Below the pieces are notes generated by a model. The model was not told where the DNA came from. It did no database searches and saw only the letters and a list, made by a program, of their open reading frames with translations. The translations under genes were made by a program, and so were the position numbers. From Pachyseris speciosa (taxonomy: Eukaryota; Cnidaria; Anthozoa; Scleractinia; Pachyseridae): a DNA stretch of 64,000 nt. Below, piece by piece: positions 1 through 9,980 of the stretch; the stretch's first letter is position 1; each line of letters starts with the position of its first letter. The stretch covers positions 826,001-890,000 of the forward strand of contig JAEMWC010000216.1 of the NCBI GenBank assembly GCA_016490735.1. Reading direction: 5' to 3'.

Positions 1-217
1 ACAAAATGATGTGAGCATGGGCCTAACTCATGGGAAATCACAACCTGAGTAAGCATAAAGCAACTGCGGGAGAGTATCCCAATTGCCGCAAATGAAATGA
101 CCCCCCCCCCCCCTCCCCTCCTGGAAAACTGAATAACTAATTCCGAGTTCGCATGCGAGTTATCAAAAAAACACACATTTTATTGTTGAGTCACATCTCA
201 CCTTGACCTTGTTTTAC

Positions 218-524
218 CCCGGAATATTGTAGTACTTGAAGTTTATGCCATTGTCACTGTACGTCAGTTTGTATTTGGTAACCCACTGGGGTTTGCCATA
301 GATGTTGGTTCCTCCTTGTGTTGCTATACCTGTAACATTCCTGGGCTTGTCTAGGTCAACCTGGAGCCACTGCTTGGAATTGCTTTTAGGTGACCATCCT
401 GTTGGATTTCCCGGGGCGTTTAGCCTTCCCCGTGAAGGGCCATGCCCGTCGGAAACAAATGAAGAAGCAGTGATTCTGTCGTCTGGTATTTTACCGCTCT
501 CCATTCCAAGAGCTTTGTTGCACT
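218..524 (-). CDS. Exon 4: N-terminal part of an F5/8 type C (discoidin) domain
   Basis: A 307-nt exon that begins after acceptor TTCTAG at 525 and ends at donor GGGG|TAAAAC near 217. It codes the typical discoidin opening: CNKALGMESGKIPDDRITAS, then WSP, QWLQVDLDKPRNVTGIATQG and YKLTYSDNG. F5/8C domains are extracellular beta-sandwiches that bind phospholipid or glycans. Only about two thirds of the domain is here; the rest lies beyond the left edge. With the upstream exons this gives a secreted signal peptide-linker-EGF-discoidin protein. I see no break in the four exons, so it is probably a functional host gene. Confidence 0.8.
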
Positions 525-737
525 CTAGAAGTCAAAGTAAGTGCAGTTTGTTGGTTCAAGAATTGTTTTGTCTCCTGTCGCTGTTTTTCTTTAATGCAGC
601 ACTATATTATCTAGAATACAGCATAATATTAATAAAGCACTAAATTATTTAGAATGATGGTTTAGAAATTCACGCCTTGCCTGAATTTTACTATTAGGCC
701 TGATTACATGAGCCGGGCTGGCACGGTTGGCTGGCCT

Positions 738-961
738 GGGGTCCGTTTCTCGAAAGTCCCGGTAACCAAAAAAAAGCATATTTCAAAATCTAAGTCTAGA
801 AGGTATTGTGTGCTCTGACCTCTAATGAAGTCCATTTTGTTTCTTGAGTGATACCTTTACTGTATAATTTCAAACCTTTTGAAACTTCCATCTGGAATGG
901 GAAAAACAAAACAGCTTAACGGGCCCGGTAATTGCCGGGAGCTTCGAGAAACGGGCCCCAG
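738..961. repeat. Short inverted-repeat element (MITE-like) in an intron
   Basis: The arm GGGTCCGTTTCTCGAAAGTC near 738 is the near-perfect inverse of CTTCGAGAAACGGGCCCCA ending near 961, around an AT-rich core. It sits within a larger GGCC-rich stretch (about 705-1100) containing further imperfect inverted and direct repeats (CCGGGCTGG, CCGGTTAACCAGGCTGG). No coding capacity. The intron between exons 4 and 3 otherwise holds nothing I recognise. Confidence 0.55.
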
Positions 962-1381
962 GCCCGGTTAACCAGGCTGGTCCAATTAGCCGTGATGACT
1001 GCGTGATGACTGTGATCTAGGCACGTTTAATAAACGCAAAGAAAATCAACTTCATGATTACATGACTAGCAAGCCAGCCCGGTCAGCCCGGTTAGATACA
1101 ATGCATCCCCACCCCTCTTCCCGAGGAAAAGGAAGGAATAAAGAGCTTAGCCAAAATAGGGTTAGACCCTGTGAGGCCAAATTCTGCTTTTCTGGCGCTA
1201 TCAGCCTAAATAAATTTTGATATCCAAATTATCTGTTTGTACAAATCCAGCTTCAACTATTTCTAGTATGTTACTACTTTTGCAACAGCACTAAAGGAAA
1301 TGCTTCGTTTTTACGCGGATGATTTCTCTACGTCGAGATCAAAATGTTTTCAAGGAAGTTAATGAAAGATATCCCTCTTAC

Positions 1382-1486
1382 CCTCGCATCTGTCTCCCTT
1401 CCAATCAGCCGGGCATGCGCAACTGCAGGTTCCTCCCTTTTCTTCTAAGCAAGTCCCTCCATTAAAACAGGGATTGGAATCACAAG
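1382..1486 (-). CDS. Exon 3: EGF-like domain
   Basis: A 105-nt phase 1-1 exon, the usual form of a shuffled animal EGF module. It codes a cysteine pattern starting CDSNPCFNGGTC and ending CPADWKGDRC, with the consensus NPC-xNGGTC block and an aromatic-Gly between the last cysteines. Acceptor AATAAG and donor GAGG|GTAAGA flank it. EGF-like domains of this form act in extracellular adhesion or ligand binding. The order EGF then discoidin resembles EDIL3/lactadherin-type proteins, but orthology is not claimed. Confidence 0.7.
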
Positions 1487-1876
1487 CTTATTAGAAGAAA
1501 ACGACATAACGAAATGTTATCGAGAAGACGAGTAAAGAAAGCAAACAGATAAAAATAAAACACACAACCATGACCTCGTGAGCTTGCTAGCAATTTGTGT
1601 GTTTACAATGCTACTTTTCCACAAAGTTTCCTCAAAAGTAGTGTTGAAGCTCCTATAAGCTCTTAATTTCATTGGCGGGGATAGTGTTGCACTTTTAGGG
1701 CTAGGGTCCATTGTTTGTTGTTTTGTTCACCTGAAGGGTCGCAAGCCATTCACGTGAGACCTTACGACAGCTGCTACATCACCCCAAAATTGAAGTTCTT
1801 CTCCGGTAGAAGAAAAAAAAAACTGCAACTACAATTGAAACTATTTGAACGAGACCTGATGAATCTTTTCTTTCCT

Positions 1877-1942
1877 TCTTCTTCTTCTTCTTCTTCTTCT
1901 TCTTCTTCTTCTTCTTCTTCTTCTTCTTCTTCTTCTTCTTTT
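1877..1942. repeat. (TTC)n microsatellite followed by a T-rich tract
   Basis: An uninterrupted run of TTC units, then a T-rich stretch to about 1980, inside the intron between exons 3 and 2. Open frames read through it on both strands (poly-Ser or poly-Lys) and are not genes. Confidence 0.95.
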
Positions 1943-2146
1943 TTGTTTTGTTTTTTGTTTTTTGTTTTTTTTTTTTGCTGTTTAAAGCCTCTCGGTGAAA
2001 GGGAAATAACATTGTCACTTAAACAGTCAACTGTCTAGTGAGTTTTCGAGTCCATGATTAGAGTGCCAAGATTTAACCTATGCTAACGAATTCAATTGAA
2101 ATTATTATGTTTTCATTTGTAATTTTTCTTAGATTAGGTTTCATAC

Positions 2147-2272
2147 CTCCGCAAACTTCAGCCAAAGCGGACACTTCATCTAATATTTCCTTGATCTGAT
2201 TTATCTTCTCCCTCATTTCTTCTTTCAGACCCTTCCTGCTGTCCGCAGCATAACGGACAGGGAATACTACCT
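2147..2272 (-). CDS. Exon 2 (helical linker) of the EGF/discoidin-type protein
   Basis: A 126-nt phase 1-1 exon bounded by an acceptor (ATTACAG|AG) and a donor (GGAG|GTATGA). It codes a charged helical stretch containing KGLKEEMREKINQIKEILDE with heptad-like spacing of hydrophobic residues, so a short coiled coil or oligomerisation helix before the EGF domain is likely. No named domain is recognised. It is assigned to the gene by splice sites and phase compatibility with the signal-peptide exon upstream and the EGF exon downstream. Confidence 0.5.
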
Positions 2273-2960
2273 CTGTAATGACACAAAGTACCATTTCTTT
2301 CACTTAATAAAAGGAAGTGAACTCAACGATCGAAGTACCAAATTGTATGAAAAAGCCACAAATCGTAAGAGATGTTTTGGTGCGTAGCGAGTCAAAATAC
2401 AAACAACAAGTAAACATATGCAGAGATACTACAAATCAAAACATCTAATGAGAGATTAAACTTAACTTATCACGATAAGCAACAAAGAAATTATCACCTG
2501 ATGTGAGACGGAATGAGCACGCGTACATTTGAAAACCAGATTTTTGCAGTACAAATAACCGCAAAACCGTTTATTTAATTATTAAACAAATCACTAACAG
2601 CACAAATATCGCGAAATGTTCGCACTGTTTTTGTACGCTAGTCCAACGGTACTAAGTGGAGCTGGATATAATAATATAAAGTCATTCTTTTAATACCGCA
2701 GAATAATTTCGGGGATTTGCACGATAACTATTTCGATACTAAAAACAACAACAATAAAATAAAATCCCACAATGGAATTATAGTTGTATACATATTTTAA
2801 AATGTCGTCAAAATTGAAGACAAGTGAAATCATATTTGTAATTTTGACCTCCCTTTCTTCCAATGAAAAAATAAATAAATAAAAATGCCTTAATTAAGCC
2901 TTGTTACGTAAATATAACCCATCTTCGCCCGATTAGTTTCCTTTAAACACTGATATTTAC
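2273..2960 (-). other. Intron, nothing recognised
   Basis: AT-rich sequence between exons 1 and 2 of the EGF/discoidin gene. I see no domain, RNA gene or clear repeat in it. Confidence 0.4.
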
Positions 2961-3045
2961 CTCTCTGGGTTTCAGGAGCGTTTGATCCCATTATAACCGG
3001 GAGCATGATAATTTGGAAAAAGAAAACCGCCTTTTTAGCAGTCAT
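2961..3045 (-). CDS. Exon 1 (signal peptide) of a secreted EGF/discoidin-type protein
   Basis: The ATG at 3045 opens a 28-codon exon coding a short basic start (MTAKK), a hydrophobic stretch (AVFFFQIIMLPVIMG) and a small-residue cleavage region, a classic signal peptide. A GT donor follows directly at 2960 in the context AGAG|GTAAAT. The exon ends in phase 1, and the next three candidate exons on this strand all start and end in phase 1, which supports one gene. The product should enter the secretory pathway. The 5' UTR and promoter are not recognisable. The start is inferred from the signal peptide; an upstream in-frame ATG would only lengthen it. Confidence 0.6.
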
Positions 3046-3165
3046 TTTTGATCCTGGAGAATTAAAAACAAAACAAAAATGTAATATTAAACTCATTAAG
3101 CACACTTAGCCTCTGAATATATCTGCTTTTCCTTAACGATTGAAGAATATTACAGCAGGACCAAT

Positions 3166-3215
3166 TAGGTAACAAGTTCTTCTCTTTTTTTAGGTAACGA
3201 GTTCTTCTCTTTTTT
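3166..3215. repeat. Two tandem copies of a 25-bp unit at the LINE 3' flank
   Basis: The unit TAGGTAAC-R-AGTTCTTCTC plus a T-run occurs twice in direct succession just outside the LINE 3' end. It could be a remnant of target duplication or slippage. Confidence 0.6.
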
Positions 3216-3225
3216 TCGAAATCTG

Positions 3226-6200
3226 TAACAACAACAACATCTTTATTTCATTCATTAAATATACAAGTATCACACCACCTGCAAATAGCAAGGCTAATCG
3301 AGGCAGGTGGTGTGAGGACGGCTTAAGAATAAATACAATAGTTGAGGTGAAAAACAAAAAAGAAAAAGTACCATATTTAAAATAAAGAGGGTCAGTCACG
3401 AGAGTAATTGTAATAAGAAAATCGAGGCAGCTATTTAGATAAGCGGAGGCTAATAGTTTTTAAAGTCGGAAATTATTGTGTTTAGGTCAGCATAACTATC
3501 CTGAACTTCAAATATTTTCAACAGAGTTGAATGAACTTTTTCCTTAAAGAGTGATTTTGAAGAATTTCGTAAATTTTCAGGTATACTATTCCATATTTTG
3601 GCTCCCATAGTAGAAAACGAATCATTTTTCTGATTTAGTCTAGAGTAGTTAATGTAATAATTTCCAGAAGAGGAGGAGCGAGTATTGTAAGAGTGGATTG
3701 TCTTAGTAGATTTAAAGAGATGGGAAATATTATAAGGGGCAATGTTATTGTAAACATCGAACATTAATATCGAAGAAAGCTTAAAATAAAGCATTGTGAC
3801 AGGCATAATATTTGAGTGGAGAAAGTAAGGAACAGCAAGGGAGAGGAAAGGTGCGAAGTTAATTAGGCGCACAGCTCTCTTTTGTAATTTAAGGAGTTTC
3901 TCTAAGTGAGTTTTTGCAGCCTGGCCCCAGGCAACGAGGCCATAAGAAAGGTAAGGAAGGATTAAAGAATTGTAAATCCCGAAGAGTGTTTTGGGAGGAA
4001 CAAAATGTCTTAGTTTAGCTAATATCCCGATGTTTCTACTAATTTTTAGTGCAACATAGTTAATATGATGTTTCCACGAAAGATGGTTGTCAATCATGAC
4101 CCCTAGATATTTGGCGTATTCCTTACGTTCAAGGTTAAAATATTTATTTACACGGCTATCAAGAATTTTAATATTTACGTCGTAATTTAAGCGCTTCTGG
4201 TAAGGATGAAAAATTATATAGCTAGTTTTCTTGACATTAAGTGATAGTTTATTTGCTGTTAGCCAATCGACAATTTTAAGTAACTCATCATTCATTACAG
4301 TTTCAAGGGATCTCAGATTTTTATTTGCATACAAAAGGTTAGTGTCATCAGCGAATAAAAAGAATTCCAATTTGTTTGATGCTTTATATATATCATTCAC
4401 ATAAATGAGAAAGAGCAAGGGCCCTAGTACACTCCCTTGCGGGACGCCACACAAGGTATTTTGTTTTTCAGATACATGAGAGCCAATTTGTGTCGTTTGA
4501 ACTCGATTTGTCAGGTACGACGAGAACCAGTCATTCACTATTCCACGAACTCCATAGTGTGAAAGCTTCTGTAAAAGAATAGCGTGATCAACAGTATCAA
4601 ACGCTTTTTGTAAATCAATAAAGACACCACAGGAGAACATACCCTTGTCCATGTACGATTGAATTTTATTAACAATGTCCAAAATGGCATGGTTAGTCGA
4701 CCGACGCTCACGGAAACCATATTGTGACTCATAGAGAACATTATATTTATTGAGAAACGATTTTAGTCGATTATACATTACCTTTTCAAACAGTCTATTG
4801 AAAACTGAAAGAAGAGAGATAGGGCGATAATTACTAGGTTCGTCTTCGTTGCCGTCTTTATAAATCGGAATAATTTTAGCATGTTTAAGCTTAGAGGGGA
4901 AAATTCCCATGCGCACTGATTTGTTTATTATATTAGCAATAGGCTTCGAAATAATTTGACGTGAGCATTTAAGAAGGTGCATAGGACAAGAGTATAGTCC
5001 GTGGGCTTTATTAGACGGAGCCATGGTAATTTCAAGTTCGATTTCCGAGGGCAGTACAGTTTCAAATACGAAAGATCCAGAATAAGTGGTTCTCGGTAGA
5101 TAATCAGAAAATTGCCTACTACTATTTGGCAATTCAGAGGCTAGCCTGTTACCTACAGAAGCAAAATAAGAATTGAGAATGTTCGCATTCACCAAAGGAT
5201 CATGGGATATCTCTTGGGTTTTAGAGTGCTTCATTTTCGTAATTACTTTCGTGTGCTTCGTTTTACGATGTATTAAATCATTTATGCCTTGCCACATTCG
5301 CTTTAAGTTGTTTGTGTTTCCCTGAAAGTAATTATGGAAATAAAGCTTTTTACTTAGTCTCGTTAATGATAAGATTTTATTTCTATATAATTTATATGTA
5401 GCAGAATTACCCTCCGAGAGAAGTTTATTTTTTGTCTGAATAGATTTGCGAATTCCAGAGGTGATCCACGGTTTAGAGAAACATTTAGCTTTACGTCGAG
5501 AGGTATATTTAAGGGGGGCATGTTTATTAACTATTTTATTTAGTTTGTTGTAAAAAGACGAAAAGAGCTTATGGACGTTCGTTTCGTCATCAGGAACAGA
5601 ATGATCCCAGTTAATAAGTAATAGATCATTTATAAAATTTCTCTCTGTAAAATTAGAAAAATCTCGTGAGAGTAATCTGGCCGGTTTTCCTTTTGATATA
5701 GGTGTTTGTGAAATACAGAACTGCGCGAAGTGATCGCTAACATCCGAGATTAGGTTCCCGCTGATGATATTTCCTTCTATCTTATTAGTGAAAATATTGT
5801 CAATTAAAGTAGCAGAGTTTCGGTGTACACGGGTTGGTTTATCAATTGTAGGAGTTATGTTAAGGCTCTGTAAAGTGAAAAGAAAGTCTTGAACATAATT
5901 ACAGGAGTTAAAGTGCAGAAGATTTAAATTAGTATCAGACATTATATAAATGGGTTTGCAAGAAATAATGAGATTTTCAACTGTTTCTTCAAAATATTTT
6001 AAGAACGTTTCAGGAGAATTATGCTGCCTATATATTACTCCACAGATAATATTTGCTGCGTTAGTGAAATATATTTCTAGCCATAGGGCTTGAAAAGCTT
6101 CATTAGAGGTCTTTTCAAGGACTTCATACTTGAAATCTGAGTCAATGTACATCCCGACACCTCCAGCAGAAAGAGGCGTCGGGACGTATTCAAAATTATA

Positions 6201-6830
6201 CCCTGTTATGTTTGGGTTGAAGTCAATGAAATTTGAATTTGTAATTCTAGTTTCGGTCACTCCAATGATATTAAAATGAAAGTCAAGTTCGTTTACTAAA
6301 TGGGTTTGTAAATTTTCGAGATTACTTTTTAGACTACAAACGTTGTTGTGAAAAAGTGACAATTGATTTCGAAATACCTTTTTGTTTAATTTATTCGTTA
6401 GTAGGCTAAAACTAAGAGGAGAATAATATTTGCATCGAACGGGACGAATAGGTGAATATTCTGAGTCGCTATTATTTACATTATCAGCGTTAAGACTAAA
6501 AAGGTCGATATCATTAAGACTAGGCAAGCGATCAAGATACTTTTTACTTGGAAGATTTTCCATCGGTAATAAATTATTAAAGGAACCATGGCATTGGCTG
6601 ATATTATGACCATTGTAAGGCAATTCACGAAAACGTTCCTTAGTGAGTTTAGTTTGAACTGAAATTGGCATTGCTATACAAAAGAATTCACATAATGTAA
6701 ATGTACTTAGCTTAACTGCCCTTGTAATTATTGACCTTTGCATTAAAATCTAGGTTTTCGCGGTTTGTTTAAAAGCAATGCGAGCACGAATATTTTTTTT
6801 TCTCTTAGGACACCCTGGAAGGCCTGTAAC
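3226..6830 (-). mobile_element. Near full-length non-LTR retrotransposon (LINE)
   Basis: The minus-strand element carries one long endonuclease-RT ORF, a 3' UTR of about 220 bp and, at its 3' end, an AATAAAG signal followed by short GTT repeats (TTGTTGTTGTTAC), as in CR1/Jockey-like LINEs that end in simple repeats. The 5' limit is uncertain and placed at the change of sequence character near 6830. No separate ORF1 (gag-like) is visible upstream. Confidence 0.75.
3450..6743 (-). CDS. LINE polyprotein: AP endonuclease plus reverse transcriptase
   Basis: An open 1097-residue frame with no stop. The first 100 residues are unassigned. The apurinic endonuclease (EEP) domain covers about residues 125-340, with FHNNVCSLKSN, the catalytic Glu in GVTETRI, a D-x-N-type motif (SDTNLNL) and the final SDH motif (DVSDHFAQF). 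The reverse transcriptase covers about 600-870, with SNYRPISLLSVFNRLFEK, FIDLQKAFDTVDH, GVPQGSVLGPLLFLIYVNDI and the catalytic FADD. The C-terminal 200 residues include a YNTRSSSSG segment and WNSIPENLR, common in CR1/Jockey-superfamily proteins. It makes cDNA by target-primed reverse transcription. All catalytic motifs are present, so the copy is young and may be active. Confidence 0.9.
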   Translation of the reverse strand: MQRSIITRAVKLSTFTLCEFFCIAMPISVQTKLTKERFRELPYNGHNISQCHGSFNNLLPMENLPSKKYLDRLPSLNDIDLFSLNADNVNNSDSEYSPIRPVRCKYYSPLSFSLLTNKLNKKVFRNQLSLFHNNVCSLKSNLENLQTHLVNELDFHFNIIGVTETRITNSNFIDFNPNITGYNFEYVPTPLSAGGVGMYIDSDFKYEVLEKTSNEAFQALWLEIYFTNAANIICGVIYRQHNSPETFLKYFEETVENLIISCKPIYIMSDTNLNLLHFNSCNYVQDFLFTLQSLNITPTIDKPTRVHRNSATLIDNIFTNKIEGNIISGNLISDVSDHFAQFCISQTPISKGKPARLLSRDFSNFTERNFINDLLLINWDHSVPDDETNVHKLFSSFYNKLNKIVNKHAPLKYTSRRKAKCFSKPWITSGIRKSIQTKNKLLSEGNSATYKLYRNKILSLTRLSKKLYFHNYFQGNTNNLKRMWQGINDLIHRKTKHTKVITKMKHSKTQEISHDPLVNANILNSYFASVGNRLASELPNSSRQFSDYLPRTTYSGSFVFETVLPSEIELEITMAPSNKAHGLYSCPMHLLKCSRQIISKPIANIINKSVRMGIFPSKLKHAKIIPIYKDGNEDEPSNYRPISLLSVFNRLFEKVMYNRLKSFLNKYNVLYESQYGFRERRSTNHAILDIVNKIQSYMDKGMFSCGVFIDLQKAFDTVDHAILLQKLSHYGVRGIVNDWFSSYLTNRVQTTQIGSHVSEKQNTLCGVPQGSVLGPLLFLIYVNDIYKASNKLEFFLFADDTNLLYANKNLRSLETVMNDELLKIVDWLTANKLSLNVKKTSYIIFHPYQKRLNYDVNIKILDSRVNKYFNLERKEYAKYLGVMIDNHLSWKHHINYVALKISRNIGILAKLRHFVPPKTLFGIYNSLILPYLSYGLVAWGQAAKTHLEKLLKLQKRAVRLINFAPFLSLAVPYFLHSNIMPVTMLYFKLSSILMFDVYNNIAPYNISHLFKSTKTIHSYNTRSSSSGNYYINYSRLNQKNDSFSTMGAKIWNSIPENLRNSSKSLFKEKVHSTLLKIFEVQDSYADLNTIISDFKNY

Positions 6831-6852
6831 CAAGGATACGAGACCCCATGTC

Positions 6853-7470
6853 AGGTTTCAGTTTCAGTTTATTCACACTTATTCAAACATAATATTAGTG
6901 CGCAAGAATATACAAAAAGAAAACTAAAAGAGAAACAAAGCTAGCTTACATGTACATTAGGCATCAATTTGGAATAGTGCGTAGTGGCCAAAGGAGCAGA
7001 GCTTTCGAGTTGGCCACTACCACAGTGCAGTTACTAGTGAGGGGCAGTTATTTACAGAATATACATAGGTCATCACTATTTACGGAAGATGAATGGGTAA
7101 GATAGATTAATTAATTGATAGAGCTAGATAATAACTGAAATTTATTCACTGACTGTCTAGTAGCAGAACTTTGTATTCTTTGTTTGAAAGTATTAAGGGG
7201 CAGACACTTAACTTCAATGGGTATTGCCTCCCAGGTTTGTGATGCCACTACTCATAACCTTGCAAGGCCATAATTAGATCTAGAAGGTGGCCTATATAGG
7301 TTCTGATTAGTGGCATATCTAGTATTATAATTAAGAGCTGCAGAAGCGAGTTGAACCAAAAATCATAGAGAGCAGTAGGTGTTAATTTCCTTTTTGTGGA
7401 ATTGGGAGCCAATTTCCAATTTAAAAATGTTCTCTCCTGTAGGCACATAATAATTACAGTTGGCAAACTA
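6853..7470 (-). mobile_element. 5'-truncated LINE fragment (3' end only)
   Basis: On the minus strand the sequence codes a broken LINE C-terminal tail, including NYNTRYATNQNLYRPPSRS and WEAIPIEVK, like the region after RT in the intact LINE nearby but clearly a different family. It is followed by a 3' UTR ending in GAATAAACTGAAACTGAAAC near 6853. RT and endonuclease are absent, so this is a dead-on-arrival insertion. Confidence 0.65.
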
Positions 7471-7607
7471 ATAGGTCATTTCCGAATTACCTTCGGCCTC
7501 TTTTTTCAAAGTGAGTCCTGGTGCTCATCTTTTGATACGAAAATTAGTTTCCATTCACAAGCAAATTAAACTCATTTTCATATGACAGGATGAGCAACAG
7601 GCCTCGT

Positions 7608-7647
<40 letters not shown>

Positions 7648-8550
7648 TACCCCTTTAATATACCATGTTTGACAGAAAAGGTACCCCTTACGAATACCTT
7701 CCATTGACAAATGGTATCCCTTTTGTATACCTAAAACAGGACGTCTTCTTGTCATTTTCATGTAGAGTTCAGTAAATTAAAGCAGTACAGTCATAAGGTA
7801 TGTGTGCTCGAAGTATTTTAGTGAAAGGCCCTTTTAAATACCTCAATGACAGATTTCCCTACCCGTTCATACACTTTGACTCGTGAAATCCCTACTCTTT
7901 CATATACCTGAAGCGTGAAAAAGGTACCCATTTCGGGCAGAGCCTCCCCGTATAGGCCATTATAGGGAGTACCCCCGGGGGTTGGGCTGAAGCAAAACAA
8001 GTGTACCTTGTCAATCGCAAAGGATCAATCAACGAAACAGTGTGAGGCTTTGGGATTTTCTAACTTTTATAATATACTCTTAAATTTTGAGTAGCTTAAA
8101 CGTTAGGCTGCATTTTCCACTATAGGCTGGCATAGAAGAAATATTTGAAAAATATCAAAATTCCGCGACACTGTTTTGTATGTCATTATCAAAGGAATGC
8201 TTTGGCCAAATTTCATAAAAATGGAGCCAATCTTCACACTCTATAAATCCGCTCAAAGCTGGCATATTCTGCGAAAAGTAGAGTACGAGTGTTTTTGGCT
8301 TCTAACAATTTTCTATCAGCTCACGCCTCCCCAGGAGAGTGTATCACCTCCATATACTGCAAGTCAATGAAAGATGAGCTTTCGTGGTGTCAACTACAAT
8401 GGAAAGAAATTGGCAGGAAACCGCTTTCGTATTGCAGTTACGTGTTCTTTGTCGCAAGACGCGCGTATAAAATTATAACCCCTTGTGAAAGCTTAGCCCA
8501 CGGTCGTTAACTATGGGAAAGGTTTCTAAAGGCAAGCGAGTAAGTAAGTA
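7471..8550. other. Intergenic, no gene recognised
   Basis: Contains short diverged repeat scraps (for example the GTACCCCCGGGGGTTGGGC stretch near 7970) and random small ORFs. I see no supported gene. Confidence 0.4.
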
Positions 8551-8573
8551 AGATGACATCTACCCAGGAAACA

Positions 8574-8870
8574 TGTCTATGTCTATGTCTATCTCTATGT
8601 CTATGTCTATGTCTATGTCTATGTCTATGTCTATGTCTATGTCTATGTATGTATATGTATATGCATATGTATGTGTGTGTATGTATGTATGTATGTATTT
8701 ATGTCTATGTGCATGTGTATGTATATGTATGTATGTATGGATGTATGTATGTGTGTGTATGCGTATGTGTATGTATATGTATATGTGTGTGTGTGTGTAT
8801 GTGTGTATGTATGTATGTGTATATGTACATGTGTATGTACATAGATATGTACATGTACATAGACATGGAT
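8574..8870. repeat. Compound microsatellite (TATGTC)n to (TATG)n/(TG)n
   Basis: About twelve TATGTC hexamers pass into irregular TATG, TATA and TGTG repeats. Long ORFs in three frames (repeating MS, CL or YV residues) are artefacts of this low complexity. Confidence 0.95.
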
Positions 8871-8879
8871 ATCATTATT

Positions 8880-9067
8880 TATACCATGCCATAGAAAATA
8901 CAGCCAATCACAATGCAGGAAAGCCGTTGTATATTCGTCAGTATTCCACCGAACCTTCCCATCGATCAACGCAATTCAACGGTATCACACCCAACCTTCC
9001 CATCGTGCTTTGAGATTCCCGCTCATGCTGGCCTTGCTGGCCACTGAATTTTCTATGGCATGGTATA
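8880..9067. repeat. Small inverted-repeat element
   Basis: Arms ATACCATGCCATAGAAAAT (about 8880) and ATTTTCTATGGCATGGTAT (ending about 9066) are exact inverses around a core of about 150 bp with a CCTTCCCATCG direct repeat. No coding capacity; likely a MITE. Confidence 0.55.
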
Positions 9068-9072
9068 AAATG

Positions 9073-9231
9073 GTTATGCAACGCTTTCTCGTGGTATACC
9101 GGGGAATATCCCACTCGTCACTTGTATTTTCTTGGTATACACACTCGCCTAAACGCTCGTGTGTATACTAAGAAAATACAAGCGACTCGTGGGATATTCC
9201 ACGGTATACCACTCAAAACGCGTTGCATAAC
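9073..9231. repeat. Palindromic MITE, about 160 bp
   Basis: A near-complete hairpin. GTTATGCAACGC at the left end pairs with GCGTTGCATAAC at the right, and the inner arm TTGTATTTTCTTGGTATACA pairs with TGTATACTAAGAAAATACAA. It abuts the preceding element. Confidence 0.7.
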
Positions 9232-9968
9232 TAGTACGTATATTTATATGTAAATACGTGTTTCGTGAGTAGAATGTATTTCTTAGAGCGCTCAATTCAT
9301 TTGATTGAGGAGCATTGACTATAACTTCACAGGAGTTCAGGCTTCAGGAGTAATCATCGTTTTATTGCAACAATGCTGTTCCGTATGGTTCAAAATTATA
9401 GGACCACACTCATCAGGTGTTTTGCCTTTTTTTGCGACCAGAAAAATCGGAGGACACCAATCGACGCAGACGCGGTACATTGCCTGATACCCGTCCAACG
9501 ATTTGCACACGCGATCCAAAATAACCAATAAAATCGCACAAAAATTAATCAGTGGGTTATAATGAGAAGAAACTTACACGCAGAAGTAGCGGCTGATTTT
9601 CGAACATGTTTAATTTGGCCGTTGTTATGCTAATCACTTTCGCAGCCGTTTTGGGATGTCATGCAAGGAAGAGTCTTTATAAAGCTAAAGTCACCTCACA
9701 AGCTTAGCGAGGAATTCAAGTCCTTATTATAAGCAACAACACTGCTTATTTTGAACTTTACAGAATATAACCACGCATTTCGTCACCTCCTACATGTAAC
9801 TTTCGGATTGCTGTTTTCCAGGATTTATTTTTTTTCTCAGATTATTCGACCGAAAACTTCGCTTTATTGGCTTGTCAGCTGGAAAGGCTTTGTTTCACTT
9901 TGTTTACATTTCACGGTCTGTCGCGCACGGAGTCCCAAGGCCTCCAGTTGAAATTTTATTTTTTCGCC
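9232..9968. other. Intergenic, no gene recognised
   Basis: No domain, RNA gene or strong repeat seen. Small ORFs here have no recognisable features. Confidence 0.4.
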
Positions 9969-9980
9969 AGCGTTCTAATT

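Noticed and set aside
1715..2038. Poly-Ser ORF and its poly-Lys antisense
   Set aside because: Created by the (TTC)n microsatellite in an intron.
8553..9013. Three long overlapping ORFs of MS, CL or YV repeats
   Set aside because: They are translations of the (TATGTC)n/(TATG)n microsatellite in different frames.
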